A DNA stretch of 7,456 bases from Planctomycetaceae bacterium (GTDB taxonomy: Bacteria > Planctomycetota > MHYJ01 > SBBU01). The stretch's first letter is position 1. Every line of letters starts with the position of its first letter. Position numbers and translations under genes: made by a program. The notes beneath the pieces were generated by a model. That model did no database searches. It saw only the letters and a list, made by a program, of their open reading frames with translations, and had not been told where the DNA came from. Below are positions 1-6,155 of this stretch, piece after piece. The stretch is from positions 1 through 7,456 of the forward strand of contig SBBU01000258.1 of assembly GCA_005239585.1 (NCBI GenBank), in the 5' to 3' direction.

Positions 1-2607
1 GTCTATAACACCTTGTGATATCGATTCGCAAAAATCCTGGAATGATGAAAAAATTCCTCCTTTCTCTTCACGTACTTTCATTATTGCCTCTATCGATCGA
101 CTACCCAAATTTTTCACAACGCCCAGACCAAATCTGATCCTGTTATCACTGATTTTAAAGTCATAGTCTGACTCGTTTATATCTGGCGGCAGAACCTCTA
201 TTGATAATTTTTTACACTCATCTAGGTACTCGGCTATCTTCTCCGGCTTTGATATGTTTGACGAGAAAAGCACTGTCATGAATTCAACTGGAAAATTTGC
301 CTTGAGGTATGCCGTGTAATACGAGATAAGTCCATATGCTGCAGAGTGGGATTTATTAAAGCCGTATCCGGCAAAATACATAATCTTCTCGAAAATATCC
401 TTCGCCAGACTCTTATCGAAGCCATTTTTAATGGCACCCTTTAAAAATTTATCACCATACTCTTCCATGAGTTCCCTGTCTTTTTTGCCCATCGCCTTTC
501 TAAGCTTATCTGCTTCTGCCATCGTGAACCCAGCGAGGCGGTTAGCGATCATCATTACCTGTTCCTGATATAGGATCGCGCCGTTGGTCTCCTGAAGTAT
601 ATCCTCCAACACCTTGTGCATGTAATCTGCTTTTTGCCGATTGTGCTTGACTTCAATATAGCTATGAACCATTCCCGACTGCATAGGACCTGGTCTGTTA
701 AGCGCAACTGCGGCCAAGATATCCTCAATCCTGTCCGGACTCATTCTCTTTATCAGATCTCTGGCTGACCGTGAACCTTCAAGCTGGAAAACACCTCTTA
801 TTAACCCCTTTCCCAAGACCTCATATGTCAGCTTGTCATCTAGCGGGATTTGATCAAGACTGATTTTGACTTGCTTTTGCTTCTCGATAAGTTTGAGTGC
901 CTTGTCAAGTATCGAAAGTGTCTCAACTCCAAGTATGTCTATCTTGAGTAAACCAAGCCTCTGAAGCGAATCCATACCATACTGTGTTGTTTCCTCACTC
1001 TCACGAGAGACAAATATGGGGGTATAGTTCGTTATGGGTTTATCGGTTATAACTATGCCTCCTGCATGTTTCGAGCAGTGCCGCTTTAACCCCTCAAGAC
1101 TCATTGCAACGGTGAACATTTCCTTAAGCTTGGGGTCCTGTTCTATAAATGCATTGAGATCAGAATCATCCTGCAACGTCTTTTTGAGTGTAATATTTAT
1201 TATCTGAGACATTGGAATTCTCTTTGCTATCGTGTCTGCAACCTTTAGATCAATTCCCATGGCTCTGGATACATCTCTTATGACAAGCCTAGCCTTCATG
1301 ATTGTGAATGTGATTATCTGACTTACGTTAGAGCTTCCATATCTTGATTTAATATAGTCAATGATTTTTTGCCGATCCTCTGGTGCAAAGTCCATGTCAA
1401 TATCCGGCAGTTCTCGGCGGCCGGGATTCAAAAATCTCTCGAATATAAGACCATATCGAAGCGGATCGATGTCGGTAATCTCCAAAAGGTATGCTATGAT
1501 TGAGCCTGCCGCAGAACCTCTTCCGGGGCCTACGATTATGCCATTTTCCCTTGCGAATCTCGCAAAATCGGCCACGATGAGAAAATAGCTCGCAAACCCC
1601 ATTTTTTCTATAATTGAAAGCTCGTGCTCAAGACGCCGGGTAACCTCGGGCGTGACCTCTTTATAGCGTTTGAACCCCTTTAGACAAAGATCCTTCAAGA
1701 GGTCCTGCGGTGTAGTTCCATCCGCCTTGTACCTTGGCAGATGCAGTTCATCAAGCACGATCTCAAGATTGCATTTTTCGGCAATCTCCAGCGTAGTTTT
1801 GAGAGCATCTTGCAGATCGCTATCAAATGAAGCATACATCTCGTCTGGAGATTTCAGATAGAATTCCGGCGCCGAGTATTTTAGCCGCTTCTCATCGAAT
1901 ATAGTTGTGCCCGTATTTATTGCCAAAAGGACATCGTGGGCCTTGTGATCCTCCTTGTTTATGTAATGAACATCATTTGTCGCAACAACTTTAAGACCCA
2001 ATGCCTGAGATGCCCTCAGGGCCCCTTCAACTATTTGAGGCTCCATTTCAATCCCGTGGCCCTGAATTTCAAGATAAAAGTCTTCCTTGGAAAAGATTGA
2101 AGAGAGCTCATCCGCAATCTTTACTGCCCCATCGAAATCTTTCTTCGTGCATGCACGGCCAAACTCGGATTGAGGGCATCCGCTTAACGCAATAAGACCT
2201 TCATGGTATTGCTGTAGAATTTCCCTATCCATTCTGGGTCTGTAGTAGAAACCGTCCCTGTAAGAAAGCGTTGAAAGCTGTATTAAATTCTTGTATCCAG
2301 TATCATTTTTGCACAAGAGCGTGATGTGATGGGCTGATTCCTCCTGACCTTTTGTCTTGGATTTTTCGAATCTTGAATATGGCGCAACGTAGGCCTCCAT
2401 TCCGACCAGAGGTTTAATGCCATGCTTCATTGAATCGGAGTAGAATTCTATGGCTCCGAACATATTGCCGTGATCAGTAAGCGCGATTGACCTCATCCCC
2501 AAATGTTTTGCCTTGAGGATCAATTCATTGATCCTGCATGAGCCGTCAAGGAGGCTGTAATCAGAGTGGCAGTGAAGGTGCACAAATTCTTTCTTCACGT
2601 GGCTCAT
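1..2607 (-). CDS. dnaE: DNA polymerase III subunit alpha, DnaE1 type (3' end outside window)
   Basis: This is the replicative DNA polymerase catalytic subunit, which extends DNA in the cytoplasmic pol III holoenzyme. The reading frame is open without a stop for 869 codons from ATG at 2607 to the window edge. About 300 C-terminal residues are missing, covering the rest of the helix-hairpin-helix region, the clamp-binding motif and the OB fold. The N-terminal PHP domain starts FVHLHCHSDYSLLDG. Its metal-ligand positions appear complete: H12, H14, D21, H46, E71, H94, C144, D212 and H214. The polymerase domain has GPGRGSAAGS at 360-369, PDIDMDF with catalytic D402 and D404, the third aspartate D557 in KIDILG, and GYGFNKSHS at 747-755. 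The frame ends in FGLGVVKNLG-type tandem HhH sequence. No Shine-Dalgarno sequence precedes the ATG, and a promoter-like element overlaps it, so GTG at 2598 (codon 4) is an alternative start. The family assignment is secure. Confidence 0.97.
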   Translation of the reverse strand, partial: MSHVKKEFVHLHCHSDYSLLDGSCRINELILKAKHLGMRSIALTDHGNMFGAIEFYSDSMKHGIKPLVGMEAYVAPYSRFEKSKTKGQEESAHHITLLCKNDTGYKNLIQLSTLSYRDGFYYRPRMDREILQQYHEGLIALSGCPQSEFGRACTKKDFDGAVKIADELSSIFSKEDFYLEIQGHGIEMEPQIVEGALRASQALGLKVVATNDVHYINKEDHKAHDVLLAINTGTTIFDEKRLKYSAPEFYLKSPDEMYASFDSDLQDALKTTLEIAEKCNLEIVLDELHLPRYKADGTTPQDLLKDLCLKGFKRYKEVTPEVTRRLEHELSIIEKMGFASYFLIVADFARFARENGIIVGPGRGSAAGSIIAYLLEITDIDPLRYGLIFERFLNPGRRELPDIDMDFAPEDRQKIIDYIKSRYGSSNVSQIITFTIMKARLVIRDVSRAMGIDLKVADTIAKRIPMSQIINITLKKTLQDDSDLNAFIEQDPKLKEMFTVAMSLEGLKRHCSKHAGGIVITDKPITNYTPIFVSRESEETTQYGMDSLQRLGLLKIDILGVETLSILDKALKLIEKQKQVKISLDQIPLDDKLTYEVLGKGLIRGVFQLEGSRSARDLIKRMSPDRIEDILAAVALNRPGPMQSGMVHSYIEVKHNRQKADYMHKVLEDILQETNGAILYQEQVMMIANRLAGFTMAEADKLRKAMGKKDRELMEEYGDKFLKGAIKNGFDKSLAKDIFEKIMYFAGYGFNKSHSAAYGLISYYTAYLKANFPVEFMTVLFSSNISKPEKIAEYLDECKKLSIEVLPPDINESDYDFKISDNRIRFGLGVVKNLGSRSIEAIMKVREEKGGIFSSFQDFCESISQGVID

Positions 2608-2634
2608 TCTATCGAGTTGTTACAGATGTGTCAA
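2606..2634 (-). promoter_or_regulatory. Sigma70-like promoter overlapping the dnaE start codon
   Basis: On the minus strand, TTGACA (2634-2629) is a perfect -35 hexamer. It is followed by exactly 17 bases and then TAGAAT (2611-2606), one mismatch from the -10 consensus. The last two bases of TAGAAT are the A and T of the assigned dnaE ATG. A start site about 7 bases further on falls near 2599-2598, at the GTG of codon 4. Transcripts from here could not use the ATG but could be leaderless from that GTG. Alternatively the match is fortuitous and dnaE is read from upstream. The sequence match is direct; promoter function is inferred. Confidence 0.5.
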
Positions 2635-2665
2635 ACCGTAAAATGTCATCCCAGAAATTGCTCAT
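2609..2665 (-). CDS. Possible 18-codon upstream ORF ending one base before dnaE
   Basis: A short frame starting at ATG 2665 encodes MSNFWDDILRFDTSVTTR and stops at TAG 2611-2609, one base before the dnaE ATG. If translated, it could couple ribosomes onto the dnaE start, which has no Shine-Dalgarno sequence of its own. The frame stays open upstream to a TTG at 2758, which would give 49 residues. No good ribosome binding site is visible for either start, and the peptide resembles no family I recognise. It may be chance. Confidence 0.2.
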   Translation of the reverse strand: MSNFWDDILRFDTSVTTR

Positions 2666-2783
2666 CTTCTTGAAAGTGCCTTTCGGAAGCCCTTCTTGGC
2701 TTCCCGAGGTGTACCTGCTGTTTGTGAAACTGGGTGGTTCAACTAATTTGAAGAACAAGTTGAGGAATTTCTGATGTCATCCC
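2643..2783. repeat. Ten-base direct repeat ATGTCATCCC bracketing the kinase-dnaE gap
   Basis: ATGTCATCCC occurs at 2643-2652 and again at 2774-2783. The first-listed copy is followed by AGAAATT, and the other is preceded by its complement AATTTCT one base away. The outer arms are therefore inverted while the cores are direct. The hairpins and part of the open frame lie between the copies. It could be a paired protein-binding site or chance. Confidence 0.2.
2672..2704 (-). promoter_or_regulatory. Two adjacent hairpins in the dnaE leader region
   Basis: Read on the minus strand, a 7-base-pair stem GGAAGCC/GGCTTCC (2704-2698 with 2691-2685, six-base loop) extends to nine pairs if one bulged G is allowed. 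It is followed directly by a smaller stem GAAAG/CTTTC (2684-2680 with 2676-2672, three-base loop). Neither stem is followed by a T-run, so this is not a standard intrinsic terminator. A message running on from the upstream kinase gene would carry this structure before dnaE. It could be a processing or attenuation element; function is unknown. Confidence 0.35.
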
Positions 2784-2794
2784 GCTTGAGATGT

Positions 2795-3883
2795 CTACGA
2801 TTTAGGAATATTGAAGCTTACACGGGTGCCGACGCCGGAGCGCGATTCGATCCAGATCGAGCCACCGTGGGCATCGATGACTTTTTTCGCCACGAACAGC
2901 CCAATGCCCCTGCCATTCTTTGTCTCTTCAATTTGGTTGTGACCAACAAATCCAATGTCAAATACCTTTGGGATATCACTCTCCTCAATTCCAATACCAT
3001 TATCGCCGATTTGGATTTGAACATCGTTTCTATCCTGATTTACAATTATATCAACTGAATCCTTTGCATATGTGACTGCATTCAACAAGAGCTGATTTAC
3101 TGCCTTTTGCACCAGTCTACGATCAGCATACAATTGGCAACTGTCATCCACCTTGACATTGATTTTTACCCCTTTACTTTTTCCCAAATTACAGAGTTCA
3201 ACTAGCCCGTCATCAATGAGTTTTTTTACATTGACGTTCTCTTTTGCCAATTCGGCAGGAACCGTTTCTTCCTCAAAGAAATTCTTAATTTTCAGCGAGA
3301 AAAGAGAGGATTTATAGTCGTTAACTGATCTCAAAAAGGCATCAACCAGTTTGGAGGGATCCGCAAGTCTTGGCCTTCCAAGCCTGGCTGTCTCTTCCAC
3401 CCTATCCACAGTAACCAGTTTTCCCTGGCCCTTGAGCGGGGTGACATTTAATGATACCCCCTTTGCGGTTATCATTCCGGCTGTGTTGCTTTGAATAAGA
3501 GCCTTGGATGCATCATCCACAATCTCTGTAAAGTCGCGGTTGATGTGATCAAGAATATTTATGTTGAGGACCTCCGAACCCTTTTTGTTGGCTGTAATCA
3601 GCAGATTATTCCTGTCAAGAATGAATGCCCCTTCAGGCAAGGCCTCTAAAAGGGTGTGGGTCTTTACCTTTTCATCCACAAGGTATTCTGAGAATCTCTT
3701 TGCCCTAAGCTCTACGTAAAGTATGTAGAGAAAACCAAGAGAAAAACCGCAAATGATAAGCTGATCGGTGGTCAAACGGATTACAAGATTGCCTGTTACT
3801 ATCTGGAATACGATGAGGGAACAGAGTGCAAGCTCAATGAGCATAAAAATAATCATGACGAACCTTGTCTCTAGACGCTTCAT
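2795..3883 (-). CDS. Membrane PAS/HATPase protein, histidine kinase-like but lacking an H-box
   Basis: This 362-residue protein has the architecture of a membrane sensor kinase. Two hydrophobic segments, about residues 9-29 and 41-58, flank a short loop. A PAS-like region (about 75-160, starting LLEALPEGAFILD) follows, then a helical linker (about 165-235). The C-terminal HATPase_c domain (about 250-360) has N268 in the N-box (NQLLLNA), D294 in DNGIGI, and the lid glycines in GRGIGL (324-329). The ATP site therefore looks intact. However, there is no histidine between residue 113 and residue 315, so the phosphoacceptor of the dimerisation helix is missing. It may be a pseudo-kinase, an ATPase sensor or a partner of another kinase. 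No response regulator is adjacent. Its ATG overlaps the upstream fapA stop, with a GAGG ribosome binding site 8 bases before it inside fapA, indicating translational coupling. Confidence 0.85.
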   Translation of the reverse strand: MKRLETRFVMIIFMLIELALCSLIVFQIVTGNLVIRLTTDQLIICGFSLGFLYILYVELRAKRFSEYLVDEKVKTHTLLEALPEGAFILDRNNLLITANKKGSEVLNINILDHINRDFTEIVDDASKALIQSNTAGMITAKGVSLNVTPLKGQGKLVTVDRVEETARLGRPRLADPSKLVDAFLRSVNDYKSSLFSLKIKNFFEEETVPAELAKENVNVKKLIDDGLVELCNLGKSKGVKINVKVDDSCQLYADRRLVQKAVNQLLLNAVTYAKDSVDIIVNQDRNDVQIQIGDNGIGIEESDIPKVFDIGFVGHNQIEETKNGRGIGLFVAKKVIDAHGGSIWIESRSGVGTRVSFNIPKS

Positions 3884-5493
3884 TCCAGTTTCCTCGCAAA
3901 AATCTTTGTTCTATCCTGCGGATTAAGGATAAGAAGGACCTGATCCATCTTCTCGCTTATTTCCTCTACAACCTCACATATCTGGACTTTGGCCGGCGGG
4001 TGAAGGCTTTCCATCACCTTCACAGATGCCTCCAGGAAATTCTGCATAGCCTTGGAGAATTTTTCTTTTCTCCTGTTCAGGCTATTAAGTTCATACTGCA
4101 TATCTTTTTCTTTCTGCAGAATTGCAATATAGACATCCTGCTTTTCGGGCGGAAGCTGAGATATGTCTATTCTTCTCTCTGAAAGTCCTCCCTTCAGGTC
4201 TGCAATCTTTTTAAGATCGGTTTCATACCTGGCAATCTTGTTCTCTATTACTGCCAGTCTTTCTTTGGTTAGAAAATCCTTGCCTACACAGGTGCTTGTA
4301 AAGGTGCCAAAGTCAGAGCCTATGCTCTTTGCGACTATTTCCTTGAGCGCGGCAAGCTGACCGCCAACGAGAGCCCCGCGTTCAGCCTTGACTATAATCC
4401 TCGAATTAGATGTGACATCAGAATATGTAATTGCATTTCTCACTACCACATCGCCAAGCGCGATGACCTTTGCATCGCTGATAAAGCGCGAAAAGAGAGA
4501 GCCTTCTGTCTCTATTGACGTCTCCCGCTTCCCTATTATTCCGCCATTAACAAACACATAGCCATGCGCCTGAATTGTGGCGCTCTCCACATTGCCGAGT
4601 ATATAGACATCTTCTGCGTCTATTGTTACCGGTCCTTGTACGTTTCCTGTAACAAGGACATCGCCATTAAACTGAATGTCACGATCCTCTGGAAGATTTC
4701 CAGAGACAACATAAAGAGGCACGGCATCAATGGTATTATCATGCAAGACAAGATATCCGTCAGTAGTGGCGTAGACATCCTTGCCATTTTGTGCCACACG
4801 CAAACCAGCGCCAAGCGAGAGTCCTATTTCCTTCCCTTGTGAATGGGCTATCTCGTGTCCCCTCAAATCTACTCCTGCCTCTCCATACTGTGCATGTTGA
4901 ATTGCCGCTACAAGTTTCCCTTGCTGGAAAACCTCTATGTAGTTTGTGATATCCTGATCAAATACCGTCCCCGGATCAAACAGCCTTGTCTTATCAAAGA
5001 GTTTGATCAAAAACTTTATGTCACCATCCTGACCCTTTACTGGCAATTTAGATTGTGCTATCTGCAGTGAAAGAACTGTCTCTCCTTTCAATGTAAGCTT
5101 GTTATATGCAGACTCTAGGGCTAAAAGATTGACACCAAATTTTATCCCCTTTTTTTCCAGCATCCCGATAATCTCTTCCATGGATGGGACCTTGCCGCCC
5201 CGCGGAGGGATGAGTGAAATATAGGCATTTGCACGCGAGTCAGCAATAATAACCTGAGAATCTGCCTCTCTGCGTGATATCGGGACAGTTTGGTAAAAAC
5301 TCTTGAGTTCAGAGAGCAGAAGATTGATTTTTATTCTCTTTTCTTTCGACTCGTCGATCATGCCGGCCGATCGTAGTATCTCTTCAAATGAGTATACATT
5401 AGCACCATCGAACATAGAGTTGCATGGGCCGACCAACTGCTCTGCCTTTCTGACAACTTCACTCAGCTTGGGTGGTAAACTGTCAAACGCCAT
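3880..5493 (-). CDS. FapA family protein (DUF342, beta-helix plus coiled coil)
   Basis: This 537-residue soluble protein belongs to the FapA/DUF342 family. Members in Vibrio are linked to polar flagellar assembly, but most are uncharacterised. Residues about 1-150 are a variable N-terminal region. The diagnostic core starts at YGEAGVDLRG (203-212) and continues through LGAGLRVAQNGKDVYATTDG (227-246). Next comes a run of short G-x-V-type turns (about 265-375: GDVLVTGNVQG, EDVYILGNVESA, HGYVFVNGGI), which fits a right-handed beta-helix. GGQLAALKEIVAKSIGS (377-393) is the usual family ending. Residues about 405-500 are charged and helical, probably a coiled coil. No signal peptide or membrane segment is visible. 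The gene follows accB by 33 bases and shares ATGA with the downstream kinase-like gene, so the two probably act together. No flagellar gene is in view, so a flagellar role is only a family-based possibility. Confidence 0.9.
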   Translation of the reverse strand: MAFDSLPPKLSEVVRKAEQLVGPCNSMFDGANVYSFEEILRSAGMIDESKEKRIKINLLLSELKSFYQTVPISRREADSQVIIADSRANAYISLIPPRGGKVPSMEEIIGMLEKKGIKFGVNLLALESAYNKLTLKGETVLSLQIAQSKLPVKGQDGDIKFLIKLFDKTRLFDPGTVFDQDITNYIEVFQQGKLVAAIQHAQYGEAGVDLRGHEIAHSQGKEIGLSLGAGLRVAQNGKDVYATTDGYLVLHDNTIDAVPLYVVSGNLPEDRDIQFNGDVLVTGNVQGPVTIDAEDVYILGNVESATIQAHGYVFVNGGIIGKRETSIETEGSLFSRFISDAKVIALGDVVVRNAITYSDVTSNSRIIVKAERGALVGGQLAALKEIVAKSIGSDFGTFTSTCVGKDFLTKERLAVIENKIARYETDLKKIADLKGGLSERRIDISQLPPEKQDVYIAILQKEKDMQYELNSLNRRKEKFSKAMQNFLEASVKVMESLHPPAKVQICEVVEEISEKMDQVLLILNPQDRTKIFARKLE

Positions 5494-5498
5494 TTGAA

Positions 5499-5504
5499 AG
5501 TATA
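5499..5504 (-). promoter_or_regulatory. -10-like hexamer just upstream of fapA
   Basis: TATACT on the minus strand matches five of six bases of the -10 consensus and ends five bases before the fapA ATG. Transcription from it would start at about the ATG itself, giving a leaderless message. This would explain the absence of any Shine-Dalgarno sequence. No recognisable -35 hexamer lies 16-19 bases upstream and it is not an extended -10, so support is weak. Readthrough from accB is the simpler explanation for fapA expression. Confidence 0.2.
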
Positions 5505-5526
5505 CAAGTCAAAGTGGACAATGACC

Positions 5527-5988
5527 CTACTTCTTTTCGATCACAAAGAGAATGTCGCCATACTGAACTGCCTGACCATCTTTAACCAGAATTTCCTTCA
5601 CCACGCCTATGGTTTGAGCCTTTATTTCATTTAGAACCTTCATCGATTCAATTATACAGACCACTTTATCCTGATTCACTTCATCGCTTACATTCACGAA
5701 TGGAGGGGCCCCCGGTTTAGGTGACCTATAGAACGTCCCCACCAGCGGTGACTTGATCTGCTCCAGATTAGACTCGGGCGGTTTTTCCACTGGTTTTTGA
5801 TCAGTGGCTTGTCCAGGATTTGCGGCATGAGCTGGAATAACGACTGTATGAGCTGAATTAGCCGATTGTTTCTCCTCCTTCCTTAGTTTAATGCGTTTAT
5901 CCCCCTCTTCGTACTCAAACTCTGCCAGCTGCCGCTTCTCCATGAGATCCAGGATCTCTTTTACCTTGTCCAGATCAACGTTAATCAT
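5527..5988 (-). CDS. accB: Acetyl-CoA carboxylase biotin carboxyl carrier protein (BCCP)
   Basis: This 153-residue protein carries biotin for acetyl-CoA carboxylase, shuttling carboxyl groups from biotin carboxylase to the carboxyltransferase in the first step of fatty-acid synthesis. The N-terminal helical segment (VKEILDLMEKRQLAEFEYEE) is typical. It is followed by a Pro/Ala-rich linker (about 43-77) and a biotinyl domain with SPLVGTFYRSPKPGAPPF (80-97, including the BCCP thumb). The biotin site is ESMKVLNEI, with K117 as the expected biotinylated lysine. Serine replaces the usual alanine of EAMK. Length is normal for the family. The start is supported by a G-rich ribosome binding site. The accC gene usually found immediately downstream is absent; fapA takes that position. 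Confidence 0.96.
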   Translation of the reverse strand: MINVDLDKVKEILDLMEKRQLAEFEYEEGDKRIKLRKEEKQSANSAHTVVIPAHAANPGQATDQKPVEKPPESNLEQIKSPLVGTFYRSPKPGAPPFVNVSDEVNQDKVVCIIESMKVLNEIKAQTIGVVKEILVKDGQAVQYGDILFVIEKK

Positions 5989-5995
5989 GGCATTA

Positions 5996-6005
5996 CACCC
6001 CCCTT
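5996..6005 (-). promoter_or_regulatory. Ribosome binding site of accB
   Basis: AAGGGGGGTG on the minus strand resembles AAGGAGGTG and ends seven bases before the ATG at 5988, a good distance for initiation. It supports this ATG as the accB start. An ATG five bases upstream at 5993 is out of frame and stops immediately (ATG CCA TGA). Confidence 0.55.
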
Positions 6006-6088
6006 AAAGTTACTTGCTCCTTGGCACATATTTTGTTCCTAATTTTACATCTATCAAAGAGCTGCACCTGTCATATCATATTTATAAA

Positions 6089-6109
6089 CTCGGGAAACTT
6101 TCCCTTGAG
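6089..6109. promoter_or_regulatory. Palindrome upstream of accB, possible operator
   Basis: GGGAAA-C-TTTCCC (6092-6104) is a perfect inverted repeat around one central base. It is flanked by CTC (6089-6091) and GAG (6107-6109), which extend the symmetry after a TT insertion. It lies about 100 bases upstream of accB in a region with AT-rich -10-like stretches. This placement would suit a dimeric repressor or activator. I cannot name the regulator, and the one-base centre argues for a DNA site rather than an RNA hairpin. Confidence 0.3.
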
Positions 6110-6155
6110 CTGCTCCCTTTTGACTGTCCCAAAGCTACCTTCTGTTTACAAGTGT

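Larger units (their letters stand above)
5989..6155 (-). other. Intergenic region containing the probable accB promoter
   Basis: This 167-base gap separates the secreted-protein gene from accB and is the likely site of a new promoter. Candidate signals on the minus strand include TATAAA, TATGAT and a TTGATA about 70 bases before accB, but none forms a well-spaced -35/-10 pair that I would commit to. No U-run terminator follows the upstream gene. A weak ACAAGT/ACTTGT hairpin lies across its stop codon at 6149-6164. Confidence 0.4.

Noticed and set aside
2685..2704. GGAAGCC/GGCTTCC hairpin as an intrinsic terminator for the kinase gene
   Set aside because: No uridine tract follows on either strand; it is kept only as a structural element.
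2818..3024. Minus-strand 68-codon frame inside the kinase-like gene, and a 62-codon one inside fapA (4626-4814)
   Set aside because: Both are alternate frames of genes whose correct frame shows clear conserved motifs.
2774..3058. Plus-strand ORF of 94 codons and the other plus-strand frames throughout the window
   Set aside because: They lie opposite strongly supported minus-strand genes, have no family resemblance and contain residue patterns typical of antisense reading.
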